Below are positions 1-6,427 of a stretch of DNA of 7,623 nucleotides, piece after piece (position 1 is the stretch's first letter; every line of letters begins with the position of its first letter). Made by a program: the position numbers and the translations under genes. The DNA is from Deltaproteobacteria bacterium. Its GTDB lineage: Bacteria > Bdellovibrionota_C > UBA2361 > JAAYZI01. The notes below the pieces were generated by a model. It made no database searches, had not been told where the DNA came from, and saw nothing but the letters and a program-made list of their open reading frames with translations. The DNA lies in contig JAAYZI010000052.1 in NCBI GenBank assembly GCA_012514925.1, positions 1-7,623 on the forward strand, given 5' to 3'.

Positions 1-339
1 ATAGTAGACTTAGCTTTTGAACAGGTGTTGGCGGAGATCGAACGGCTCGGTGGAATTGCACTTCCCAGCCGCATGGATAAGACACCGTATCGCAAGGCGA
101 TCATAAAGAAATTGGTGGAAGAATATGGTTTTCGCGCCTTTGATTTGGCGTACTATCCAGAATCTATTCAATATTTCAAAAAGAATTGGCCCAAGCTCAA
201 ATTCCAACTTTTTAACTTTTCAAGTGCAACAGCTTTAGCTCAGGTCGGAAATCGGCACTCACGTGTGAAGATGCAGTTGCCGGGATTTGAGGGCATTAAA
301 GTTTTAGCTGGTCGGGAGAGTGAGTCGGTGGTTTCCTAG
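1..339 (+). CDS. 3' end of a gene cut by the left edge; possibly a degenerate PHP-domain protein
   Basis: The frame is open from base 1 (first residues IVDLAFEQVLAEIERLGG) to TAG at 337-339. The GTG at 25 is therefore probably internal and this is a C-terminal fragment of about 112 residues. The pattern 'GGIALPSRMDK', a stretch with hydrophobic beta-strand character (FRAFDLAYY, LKFQLFNF), then 'SSATALAQVGNRHSRVKM', resembles the end of PHP-superfamily phosphoesterases. In those proteins the corresponding segments read roughly G-x-x-I-P-A-H-x-D-R and S-D-A-H-x-x-x-x-I-G. If that alignment is right, the metal-binding histidines are replaced here by Arg and Thr, so the protein may be catalytically inactive or a divergent relative. 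The family assignment rests on pattern recall, not a search, and is tentative; that this is a real coding 3' end is more secure. It converges on sspB with a 47-base gap and no convincing terminator. Confidence 0.5.
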   Translation: MVDLAFEQVLAEIERLGGIALPSRMDKTPYRKAIIKKLVEEYGFRAFDLAYYPESIQYFKKNWPKLKFQLFNFSSATALAQVGNRHSRVKMQLPGFEGIKVLAGRESESVVS

Positions 340-386
340 GGGTGAGGGGTATTTTCATATGAACGGATACCAAATATCCAGGTTGG

Positions 387-818
387 TTATTTGATTCTTT
401 TCAAATGGGTGGGTCTGGCACCTCCGGTATTCAGCTTTCTTTTTTTTGGGGGCGGCGATTTTTTTGGTTGTTCGGGTGACGCGGCTATCTGGTGCAGAAT
501 CTCTGAAGTGGTGCTTTCAGGCCAAATGACGCTCTCGCCGTTTTCGTTGGTACAGCCCCAGATGGCTTCAAATGGCACAATACAGGTAAAATATCGTCCT
601 CCAAAGAGCAGGTCTGCCGTTATTTGAGTGTTATTCATGTCAAAGTAGCCGCGGAAGTTACGGCTCAGTTTGAGGGTAACAGTAATCTGGCTGGCCAGAT
701 GGGGTGGCAGCTGCACGTCTTTGATTTTAGGATTTACGTGTACGAGAACGTGGTCGCCCTCCAAAAAACGGGAGAGTACAGTTTGCTTAGGTTCGGTTAT
801 AGGAGCGCGAGGTTTCAT
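387..818 (-). CDS. sspB: SspB-like ClpXP specificity-enhancing adaptor
   Basis: This 143-residue protein belongs to the SspB (stringent starvation protein B) family. SspB binds ssrA-tagged and other substrates and tethers them to the ClpX unfoldase for degradation in the cytoplasm. The core at about residues 20-100 has family hallmarks: 'HVLVHVNPKIKDVQLPPHLA', then 'TLKLSRNF', then a 'LLFGGRYFTCIVPFEAIWG' strand pair followed by a short acidic stretch. A Lys/Pro-rich linker (about 112-130) leads to the C-terminus 'TGGARPTHLKRIK'. This closely recalls the Gly-Gly-x-Arg-Pro...hydrophobic-basic ClpX-binding (XB) tail of enterobacterial SspB. An in-frame TAG lies two codons upstream of the ATG at 818, so this start is the earliest possible; no strong Shine-Dalgarno is visible. 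The linker is encoded by long A and C homopolymers. It is divergent from the kinase gene and convergent with the fragment at 1-339. Confidence 0.85.
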   Translation of the reverse strand: MKPRAPITEPKQTVLSRFLEGDHVLVHVNPKIKDVQLPPHLASQITVTLKLSRNFRGYFDMNNTQITADLLFGGRYFTCIVPFEAIWGCTNENGESVIWPESTTSEILHQIAASPEQPKKSPPPKKRKLNTGGARPTHLKRIK

Positions 819-875
819 GGGCTAATACGTTCTCATTCTTTCTGACTGGTATTTTTACATCAGATTCCGGATCTT

Positions 876-969
876 GCACAGTACCGGGCTATGGCCAGAG
901 TTAAGCCCTGTGCGGGGTAAGATGAGAGACGCCACCAGTCTTAAGTGTTGCGGTTTTACCCGCATTTTT
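876..969 (+). ncRNA. Candidate structured small RNA or attenuated leader upstream of the kinase
   Basis: Several helices can be drawn on the plus strand of the sspB-kinase gap. GCACA (876-880) pairs with TGTGC (909-913), enclosing GGGCT (886-890) with AGCCC (904-908). AGAC (927-930) can pair with GTCT (938-941). A final TGCGG (949-953)/CCGCA (960-964) hairpin is followed by TTTTT (965-969). The segment TGCGGGGTAA (911-920) can instead pair with TTACCCGCA (956-964) with one bulged G. That pairing excludes both the first helix and the final hairpin. It could be a small RNA of about 100 nt or a terminator/antiterminator leader for the kinase, whose start is 115 bases downstream. It matches no RNA family I recognise, and the whole assignment is inference from inverted repeats. 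Confidence 0.3.
949..969 (+). terminator. Short intrinsic-terminator-like hairpin in the sspB-kinase gap
   Basis: TGCGG (949-953), a six-base loop, CCGCA (960-964) and T5 (965-969) form a small rho-independent terminator pattern reading rightwards. No protein gene precedes it on this strand, which suggests that it ends a small RNA or attenuates transcription into the kinase gene. The stem is only 5 bp, so strength is uncertain. Confidence 0.4.
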
Positions 970-1084
970 GAGTAGTTGCCTAGTGCGGCGTCAAGGTAAT
1001 ACTGTTAATGGTGTTACTGATTTAAAAGAGCTTGTTTGTCGCGGCAGTGTGGTGATCGTATCGCCTTAGATTTGAAGGCCAGAG

Positions 1085-2458
1085 ATGCTGGAGGTTGAAA
1101 AAGGTTCACTCTTTGCGGGGCGCTACATCGTGGTGCGCTGTATCGGCGCCGGCGGAATGGGCGCAGTGTATCTAGCTCACGACCCCCGTTATCGTAATTT
1201 CCCGGTGGCGTTAAAAGTGCTCTATCCGGGTGTCATAAAATCTCGTGAACTTAGGGAGCGTTTTAAAACGGAGATCGTAGCATCCTATCGTATCAGCCAC
1301 AAAAATATTGTGCGGGCCTACGAGTATTTCGATGAAGAGAATATGCAAGCTTACGCTATGGAGTACATCGAAGGGGTAGACCTGCACCAGCGTATGAAAT
1401 CCGGCCCAATGAGTTTTGAAGAGGTTGCTGGGCTCTTGCGTCAGGCAGCGGCCGGATTGGAGGCAATTCATTCCGAAGGGATTTTGCACCGTGATTTGAA
1501 ACCGGAAAATATTATGCTTACCAAGCGCGGCTTGGTCAAAATAGCCGATTTTGGAGTAGCGCGTTTGCGTGATGAGAACGAAAGCATAACCAAAGCCGGC
1601 ATGATGGTGGGCACGCCGCGCTACTTCGCGCCGGAGTATGTAGAGTTAGGTGAGTGTGATCAACGCGGTGACTTGTTTGCTTTGGGAGTGATTGGTTACG
1701 AGCTTTTAGCGGGGAATTCGCCTTTCTCGGTGGAGGAGGACGTTTCCAATATGATGGATCGATTCATACAGCGCGGCCCTTCGCTTTTAGAGGCTAGGCC
1801 GGACTGCCCTGTAGAGCTGGCCGCTATTGTTGAGAAAGCGATTGCGCTCTCTTTGGGGAGGCGCTATCAATCGGCGGCGCAGATGCGGCTTGATTTGGAG
1901 GCGTTACAGAAGCGTGAACCATTGGTTTACGCCGAGGTCCGTTCAGTGGCTGAAGTCGTCTGCCAGGTCCCAGCAGAAAAGGGTAAGGATAATAGTAAGG
2001 CTGAGGAGAAGCAGAAAGCTAAAGTGCAAGAGAACCTCCCTCCGGAAGCGGCCGTTAAAGAGCTGCGCAGGCTGCATACTTCGGTAACTGTAATCAGTTT
2101 GTTGGTGATCGCTTTGGCGATAGCTTTGTTGGGAGTTTATCTATATCACCCCCGGCGAGGAACGATTCCCAATCGACCAAGTAACCTGGTGCCGGGTCAG
2201 TACCGGGGAATTGTGAATGGATTTGGAGACGATGGTGTAGATCTAAGTTTAGAGGTGGCAGATGGCCGAATTACGGCTGAGTTGGAGCTTCCGGGTTGCA
2301 GCAAGAGTGAGCTTTCACCGGAGAACCGCTATATGTGCGGCCAGAAAGCTTACCTAATTCGTTTCAGTATGGCAGATCAGTTCGGCGCAGTAGGAACGAT
2401 TGAGGACCTGACCGAAAGAACGCGCGGGAGTTGGAGCGTCGCCCGCGAAGAGCCTTGA
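1085..2458 (+). CDS. Membrane-anchored Hanks-type Ser/Thr protein kinase
   Basis: This 457-residue PknB-like kinase phosphorylates Ser/Thr on unknown partners, with its catalytic domain in the cytoplasm. All key kinase elements are present: glycine loop GAGGMG (21-26), ATP-anchoring Lys44 in VALKVL, alpha-C Glu63, HRD (135-137) with Asp137 as catalytic base, Asn142, DFG (155-157), activation-segment end GTPRYFAPE (176-184) and Asp196 of helix F. It is an RD kinase and looks active. A charged, coiled-coil-prone linker (about 298-330) leads to one transmembrane helix (about 334-354). The 100-residue C-terminal part outside the membrane is not PASTA, WD40 or TPR. It looks beta-rich, starts near 'GQYRGIVNGFGDDGVDL', has two cysteines, and ends in 'TRGSWSV'. 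The ATG at 1085 has GAAGG six bases upstream, and the ORF ends in tandem stops TGA TAA. It is monocistronic: divergent from sspB and convergent with the outer-membrane protein gene. Confidence 0.92.
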   Translation: MLEVEKGSLFAGRYIVVRCIGAGGMGAVYLAHDPRYRNFPVALKVLYPGVIKSRELRERFKTEIVASYRISHKNIVRAYEYFDEENMQAYAMEYIEGVDLHQRMKSGPMSFEEVAGLLRQAAAGLEAIHSEGILHRDLKPENIMLTKRGLVKIADFGVARLRDENESITKAGMMVGTPRYFAPEYVELGECDQRGDLFALGVIGYELLAGNSPFSVEEDVSNMMDRFIQRGPSLLEARPDCPVELAAIVEKAIALSLGRRYQSAAQMRLDLEALQKREPLVYAEVRSVAEVVCQVPAEKGKDNSKAEEKQKAKVQENLPPEAAVKELRRLHTSVTVISLLVIALAIALLGVYLYHPRRGTIPNRPSNLVPGQYRGIVNGFGDDGVDLSLEVADGRITAELELPGCSKSELSPENRYMCGQKAYLIRFSMADQFGAVGTIEDLTERTRGSWSVAREEP

Positions 2459-2545
2459 TAACTGCCCCAAAGGCCGTCGCGTCGCGGGGCAAGCCGACCA
2501 CCACCACCGGTGCTAGTCGTCCTTGGGGGAAAGTGCATCACAAGG

Positions 2546-2588
2546 ATGCTGCGCCGCGGTTCGCTCCTCGCGTGCCTTGGCGCAGCAT
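2546..2588. repeat. GC-rich 10-bp palindrome between convergent genes (REP-like or terminator-like)
   Basis: ATGCTGCGCC (2546-2555) and GGCGCAGCAT (2579-2588) are perfect inverted repeats around a 23-base loop. The stem could extend outward by AGG/CCT across a bulge. It sits between the stop codons of the convergent kinase and outer-membrane protein genes, where bidirectional terminators or dispersed REP-type palindromes are common. There is no T-tract on either side, so an ordinary intrinsic terminator is not supported. A second, weaker inverted repeat, TGCCCC (2463-2468) with GGGGCA (2486-2491), lies just after the kinase stop. Confidence 0.55.
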
Positions 2589-2610
2589 GAACCTGGTGGA
2601 ACTATATGAG

Positions 2611-3198
2611 TTAGCGGAAGCTCCAGCACAACCCGCCGCCTACGCCGAACGAGTGGGTGCGGATTGATCCCACGTACCCGGGATAATCAATATTCGGATC
2701 ATTCCAATAGTAGCGTAGATCCACAACCATGGAGAGGTTGGGGTTGAAACGCCACTCAAGGCCGGTGCCGGTTTGGATCGCAAAGGTATGGCTGGAACTA
2801 ACCCCGGGCACATCCGTATTGAGGCGGTTAAAAGCCACGCCGAGGCCCCCCATCAGGAAAATGTCCAAAGGTTTATCAGCCCCCATAAAGCCGTAGCGTA
2901 CGTTTACCATAAGCGGCTCAGTATTCATGCGGCCCAGGTCGTTCTTTATGCGGAACCTAACCCAGCCCGTTTCTATTTCAGCTGCAAGGTCGGACGAAAG
3001 CTGATATCCAACCCGTCCAGCTACGAGGGTTGTGTTATTAATATGATTTGAATTTGGGAAAAATCCCAATACCTCCGGGGCAAAGTAGAAGAAGCTAGAG
3101 TCTGACACGTCATAGCTCGGCACACTGCCTCTCTGGGCTTGAGCCTGACTCGTAAAACAAAGGAAAAGGAGCGCGAATGATATCAGTGCTGGTCTCAT
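2611..3198 (-). CDS. Small outer-membrane beta-barrel protein
   Basis: The ATG at 3198 is preferred over an in-frame ATG at 3231 because GGAGG lies four bases upstream (3203-3207) and the protein then begins directly with a signal peptide. That start gives 195 residues. The signal peptide has Arg2, a hydrophobic core (about 5-14) and an AQA|Q cleavage site after residue 21. The mature part alternates hydrophobic and polar residues in short strands ending in aromatic/Gly pairs, for example 'LVAGRVGYQL', 'DIFLMGGLGVAF', 'IQTGTGLEWRF', 'SMVVDLRYYW' and 'THSFGVGGGLCWSF'. This is typical of an eight-stranded OmpA/OmpW-like barrel in the outer membrane. The last residue is Arg after Phe, where most barrel proteins end in Phe. 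No specific substrate or partner can be inferred. It follows ppdK on the same strand but is cut off from it by a strong terminator, so it probably has its own promoter. Confidence 0.8.
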   Translation of the reverse strand: MRPALISFALLFLCFTSQAQAQRGSVPSYDVSDSSFFYFAPEVLGFFPNSNHINNTTLVAGRVGYQLSSDLAAEIETGWVRFRIKNDLGRMNTEPLMVNVRYGFMGADKPLDIFLMGGLGVAFNRLNTDVPGVSSSHTFAIQTGTGLEWRFNPNLSMVVDLRYYWNDPNIDYPGYVGSIRTHSFGVGGGLCWSFR

Positions 3199-3202
3199 AT
3201 AG

Positions 3203-3207
3203 CCTCC
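3203..3207 (-). promoter_or_regulatory. Shine-Dalgarno that fixes the start of the outer-membrane protein
   Basis: On the minus strand GGAGG is followed by CTAT and the ATG at 3198. The upstream ATG at 3231 has no comparable site and would add eleven residues before the signal peptide. Confidence 0.75.
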
Positions 3208-3291
3208 AAAAAAACAATTAGTTAAAAACATTGGTAGCGGGCAAAAAACACGACCGCAATTGATTCAAGCACGTACATAGAGAAACACATA

Positions 3292-3321
3292 AAGAAAGAG
3301 GGGAGCAACCCCCTCTTTCTT
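3292..3321 (-). terminator. Strong intrinsic terminator after ppdK
   Basis: AAGAAAGAGGGG (3292-3303) and CCCCTCTTTCTT (3310-3321) form a perfect 12-bp stem with a six-base loop, 34 bases beyond the ppdK stop. On the minus strand the 3' arm is T-rich and continues TTTCTTTATG, fitting a rho-independent terminator. It separates ppdK from the outer-membrane protein gene. Confidence 0.85.
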
Positions 3322-3322
3322 A

Positions 3323-3360
3323 AACTTCTGATAATTTAACTAACTTCTGATAGTTTACTT
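3323..3360. repeat. Imperfect 19-bp tandem duplication over the ppdK stop
   Basis: Bases 3323-3341 and 3342-3360 are two adjacent copies matching at 16 of 19 positions (core AACTTCTGATA). The second copy contains the ppdK stop codon (3355-3357) and the end of the last codons, so the first copy looks like a duplicated gene end placed between the stop and the terminator. Confidence 0.7.
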
Positions 3361-6069
3361 CTCGCTCTTAATCGCCGCATGTGCCGCCGCTAGGCGCGCG
3401 ATCGGTACCCTGAAAGGCGAGCAGCTCACGTAGGTAAGTCCGCAGAGGTGACAGAACTCCACCGAGGCGGGATCTCCCCCTTGCTCACCGCAGATGCCAA
3501 CTTTTAGGTCTTTGTGCGTTGCGCGTCCCTTTTCAACCGCCATCTGAATGAGCTTGCCAACACCGTTTTGATCTATGGTTTGGAAGGGATCCGCTTCAAG
3601 CAGTCCGTTCTTCAGGTACTCGCCCAGGAAGCCGCCGATATCATCTCGGCTGAATCCATAGGTCATTTGGGTCAGGTCGTTGGTGCCGAACGAGAAAAAG
3701 TCGGCGCACTTGGCCATCTCATCCGCCAGCAGGCAGGCTCTGGGGATTTCGATCATGGTGCCGTATTTAAAGGCAACCTTAACGCCGTGGGCCTTTTCCA
3801 CTTCAGCATGCACCCGATCCACAATTTTCTTGGTTTCGGTCAGCTCTGTTACAGCGCAAGTCACCGGCACCATAATCTCCGGCTGGACGGCTTTGCCCGC
3901 CTTGAGGATCTCAGCCGCCGACTCCAAAACGGCGCGCACCTGCATCTCCGTAACTTCCGGATAGGTGATACCCAGCCGCACACCGCGGTGGCCCATCATG
4001 GGGTTGGTCTCGTGCAGCGCCTCGCCGCGATGACGGATGTCGTCCACGGAGATACCGAGCGCCTTGGCCAATTCGGCCTGCTTATCCTCGGTTTGCGGCA
4101 CGAACTCGTGCAGCGGCGGATCCAGCAAGCGGAATGTGACCGGCAGCCCGTCCATCGCTTCAAGCGTGGCTTTCATATCTTGCTTTACGAAAGGGAAGAG
4201 CTCGTCCAAAGCCGCGCGCCTTTCGGCCTCGCTCTTTGAAAGGATCATCTTGCGCAGCAAGAAGAGGGGCTGATTAGCGCCCTTTCCATAGAACATATGC
4301 TCCGTGCGAAACAGACCGATGCCTTCAGCGCCGTAGCTGCGGGCAGCTCTGGCATCGTCAGGGGTGTCCGCGTTGGTGCGCACACCCATGGTGCGGAATT
4401 TATCAGCCATCTCCATAAAACCCTTAAAGCGTGGGTTCTCGGTGGCGTCCACCATGTTGAGTTCTCCGACGTAGACCCTACCTTTGGTGCCATTTAGGGT
4501 GATAAGGTCTCCCTCCCTAAAGGTCTGATCGCCGACTTTCATAGTTTTTTCGGAGAGGTTGAGCTCTATTCCAGCCGCACCTACGATACAGCATTTGCCC
4601 CAGCCGCGGGCTACCAAGGCGGCGTGACTGGTCATGCCGCCGCGGGCGGTAAGAATACCGGCAGCTGCGCGCATGCCCTCCACGTCTTCAGGGTTGGTCT
4701 CTTCCCGGACTAAGATCACGGTTTCTCCGCGATCAGCCCAGGCCACTGCGTCAGCGGCCGTGAAGACGATCTTGCCGCACGCTCCTCCCGGCCCTGCCGG
4801 TAGCCCGGCCACTATCAGCTTAGCCCCTTTTTCGGCGTTAGGGTCGATGATGGGGTGCAGCAGCTCGTCAAGCTGCGCGGGCTCAACTCGAAGCACCGCC
4901 GTCTTCTCATCGATCAGCTTCTCCTCAAGCATATCCATCGCCATATTCAGCGCGGCCGTGCCGGTGCGCTTACCGCTTCGGCACTGCAGCATGTAAAGCT
5001 TGCCTTCCTGGATCGTAAATTCGATATCCTGCATGTCACGATAGTGCTGCTCTAATTTAGTGCGGATATCGTGCAGCTGTTTGTAGAGTTCCGGCATTCC
5101 TGTCTCAAGAGAGGGCAGGTGCTTGTTCTGCTCGTTCTTAGTGGCTTCGTTGATGGGGTTCGGGGTGCGAATGCCGGCCACAACATCTTCACCTTGGGCG
5201 TCAACCAGCCATTCGCCGTAGAACTTGTTCTCGCCGGTGGCGGGATTTCTGGAGAAAGCCACTCCGGTGGCCGAGGCCTGCCCCATGTTTCCAAAGACCA
5301 TGCTCTGCACGTTGCAGGCTGTGCCCCATTCGTGCGGAATGCCTTCGATCTGTCGGTAAGAGACGGCGCGTTTGCCGTTCCAGCTCTTAAAGACCGCGCC
5401 GATTGCGCCCCAAAGTTGCTCCTGGGGATCGTCTGGGAACTCCTTCCCGAGCGTCTGTTTGACAGTGGCTTTGAATGTTTCACAAAGGCCGGCCAGGTCA
5501 TCGGCGTTGAGATCCGAGTCGCTCTTATACCCCTTTTTCTCTTTGAGCTCGTGCATGATGCGATCAAGCTGCACGCGAATACCGACGCCGCCCGCAGGCT
5601 CCAAATCCTCTGCCTTTTCCATAACCACATCCGAGTACATCATGATAAGACGTCGGTAAGCGTCCCACACAAAGCGCGGGTTGTTCGTCTTTTTGATCAG
5701 TCCGTTTAGGGTTTGGGAAGAGAGACCAACGTTTAGCACTGTCTCCATCATACCCGGCATGGACTTCCTGGCGCCGCTACGGCTTGAGACTAAAAGTGGG
5801 TTTTCAGGGTCGCCGTATTTGACGCCCATGGCATCCTCGACTTTTTTAAGCGCCGCAGCAACTTCGGCTTTTAACGGCTCGGGAAATGTGCGGCCTTCTT
5901 CAAAGTAGCGCGTACAAAATTCGGTTGTAATCGTAAAACCTGCCGGCACCGGCAATCCAAGTTTGGCCATTTCGGCTAGGTTAGCACCCTTGCCTCCCAA
6001 AGTGTTCCTCATGCTGGCATCACCCTCGGTGCCGTTTGGTCCAAAGTAGTAGACGTATTTAGTTGTCAT
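3355..6069 (-). CDS. ppdK: Pyruvate, phosphate dikinase
   Basis: This 904-residue enzyme interconverts ATP + pyruvate + Pi and AMP + PEP + PPi in the cytoplasm, linking glycolysis and gluconeogenesis. Its length is normal for the family. The N-terminal ATP-grasp domain begins 'GGKGANLAEMAKLGLPVPAGF' (about 25-45) and contains SSRSGARKSMPGMMETVLNVG (about 95-115). The swivelling phosphohistidine domain has GGMTSHAALVARG with catalytic His482; Thr480 is in the position that plant regulatory proteins phosphorylate. The C-terminal PEP/pyruvate TIM barrel has FRTEHMFY (Arg588), RLLDPPLHEF (Arg647), GTMIEIPRA, SFGTNDLTQMTYGFSRDD (Asn797) and GICGEQGGDP with catalytic Cys860. All expected catalytic residues are present. 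The ATG at 6069 has AGGGGA eight bases upstream. It is transcribed alone, divergent from the formyltransferase gene, and ends at a strong terminator. Long open frames on the opposite strand within it are shadows. Confidence 0.98.
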   Translation of the reverse strand: MTTKYVYYFGPNGTEGDASMRNTLGGKGANLAEMAKLGLPVPAGFTITTEFCTRYFEEGRTFPEPLKAEVAAALKKVEDAMGVKYGDPENPLLVSSRSGARKSMPGMMETVLNVGLSSQTLNGLIKKTNNPRFVWDAYRRLIMMYSDVVMEKAEDLEPAGGVGIRVQLDRIMHELKEKKGYKSDSDLNADDLAGLCETFKATVKQTLGKEFPDDPQEQLWGAIGAVFKSWNGKRAVSYRQIEGIPHEWGTACNVQSMVFGNMGQASATGVAFSRNPATGENKFYGEWLVDAQGEDVVAGIRTPNPINEATKNEQNKHLPSLETGMPELYKQLHDIRTKLEQHYRDMQDIEFTIQEGKLYMLQCRSGKRTGTAALNMAMDMLEEKLIDEKTAVLRVEPAQLDELLHPIIDPNAEKGAKLIVAGLPAGPGGACGKIVFTAADAVAWADRGETVILVREETNPEDVEGMRAAAGILTARGGMTSHAALVARGWGKCCIVGAAGIELNLSEKTMKVGDQTFREGDLITLNGTKGRVYVGELNMVDATENPRFKGFMEMADKFRTMGVRTNADTPDDARAARSYGAEGIGLFRTEHMFYGKGANQPLFLLRKMILSKSEAERRAALDELFPFVKQDMKATLEAMDGLPVTFRLLDPPLHEFVPQTEDKQAELAKALGISVDDIRHRGEALHETNPMMGHRGVRLGITYPEVTEMQVRAVLESAAEILKAGKAVQPEIMVPVTCAVTELTETKKIVDRVHAEVEKAHGVKVAFKYGTMIEIPRACLLADEMAKCADFFSFGTNDLTQMTYGFSRDDIGGFLGEYLKNGLLEADPFQTIDQNGVGKLIQMAVEKGRATHKDLKVGICGEQGGDPASVEFCHLCGLTYVSCSPFRVPIARLAAAHAAIKSEK

Positions 6070-6078
6070 CTTCCGAAT

Positions 6079-6107
6079 CCCCTATAAAGAATACCCCATA
6101 AAGAATA
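6079..6107 (-). repeat. Tandem repeat in the ppdK leader that duplicates a GGGG ribosome-site motif
   Basis: Read on the minus strand, TATTCTTTATGGGG is followed at once by TATTCTTTATAGGGG. The second GGGG lies eight bases before the ppdK ATG and is the likely Shine-Dalgarno; the first is a displaced copy. A TATTAT box (6107-6112) just upstream could be a -10 element, but no good -35 is visible, so the promoter is only a possibility. Confidence 0.6.
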
Positions 6108-6171
6108 TAATAGTGCGGGTTAACCAAGAATCAGAGCAGTGCGCCCCCTTGCGGCGGAATCAGTGATTTCC

Positions 6172-6298
6172 AGACTCCGGCGAAAACCCTCTCCAGCTGC
6201 AACGCTGCCGGAGCTTGTGACGGGCATAACTTAGTCGTTGGCTCGACTTAGGTCAAGGGAGAGGCTCGAGGACCGCTCGAATTGCCCTGCGGAGAGGG
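6172..6298. ncRNA. Candidate structured RNA in the ppdK/formyltransferase gap
   Basis: CTCCGGC and GCCGGAG (6207-6213) form a 7-bp stem that two further pairs extend past a bulged A. CCCTCTCC (6187-6194), in its loop, is complementary to GGAGAGGG (6291-6298), and seven of its bases also match GGAGAGG (6258-6264). GGGCA (6222-6226) matches TGCCC (6283-6287). GGCTCGAG...CTCGA-ATT-GCC (6263-6286) makes a further hairpin. Read on the minus strand, GGAGAGGG is followed by TTTTCG, so a roughly 115-nt leader or small RNA ahead of ppdK is conceivable; the strand is not certain. It matches no riboswitch, 6S, SRP or tmRNA consensus I can recognise. Confidence 0.3.
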
Positions 6299-6427
6299 GG
6301 CCTTACAATTTACTGCCTCTGGTTAAGTTCTGCTGAATTTGGCCAGACTAAAGGTCAACATAACCCTTCACACATGGTGCGTGTTGATGTATGCCGTTTA
6401 GAGAGTCCTGGTATATGAGTTTTGCCC

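Larger units (their letters stand above)
6070..6427. other. Divergent intergenic region between ppdK and the formyltransferase gene
   Basis: This 358-base stretch has no convincing protein gene. The left part is the ppdK leader repeat. The centre (about 6172-6298) is rich in inverted repeats, described separately. GCTCGA occurs three times (6241, 6264, 6275). On the right, TCAACA (6355-6360) and TGTTGA (6382-6387) are inverted repeats, and TGGTATATG (6409-6417) resembles an extended -10 that would put the transcript start only a few bases before the formyltransferase ATG. The promoter readings are weak. Confidence 0.45.

Noticed and set aside
365..379. GGATA/TATCC hairpin between the 1-339 fragment and sspB as a terminator
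   Set aside because: The stem is only 5 bp and A/T-rich, with no T-tract on either strand.
391..845. Plus-strand frames of 78 and 73 codons opposite sspB
   Set aside because: They are antisense to a clearly conserved SspB and have biased translations that follow the homopolymer runs.
996..1017. GTAATAC/GTGTTAC inverted repeat as a kinase operator
   Set aside because: It is short and imperfect and not placed against a convincing promoter; chance is a sufficient explanation.
2431..2667. 78-codon plus-strand frame over the end of the kinase gene
   Set aside because: It overlaps the kinase end, the GC-rich palindrome and the end of the outer-membrane protein gene, has no ribosome site, and its translation looks non-protein-like.
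3514..4239. 241-codon open frame on the plus strand inside ppdK
   Set aside because: It is fully antisense to conserved PPDK sequence including the catalytic Cys region, with low-complexity, family-less translation. The same holds for the other plus-strand frames inside 3680-5908.
5052..5630. 192-codon minus-strand frame inside ppdK
   Set aside because: It is a shifted-frame shadow of the intact PPDK reading frame, rich in Arg and Ser and without recognisable domains.
6216..6240. tmRNA-like tag, since the minus strand reads Ala-Asn-Asp (GCC AAC GAC) before TAA
   Set aside because: The tag would be only three codons and lacks the terminal Leu-Ala-Ala; there is no tRNA-Ala-like domain or CCA end nearby.
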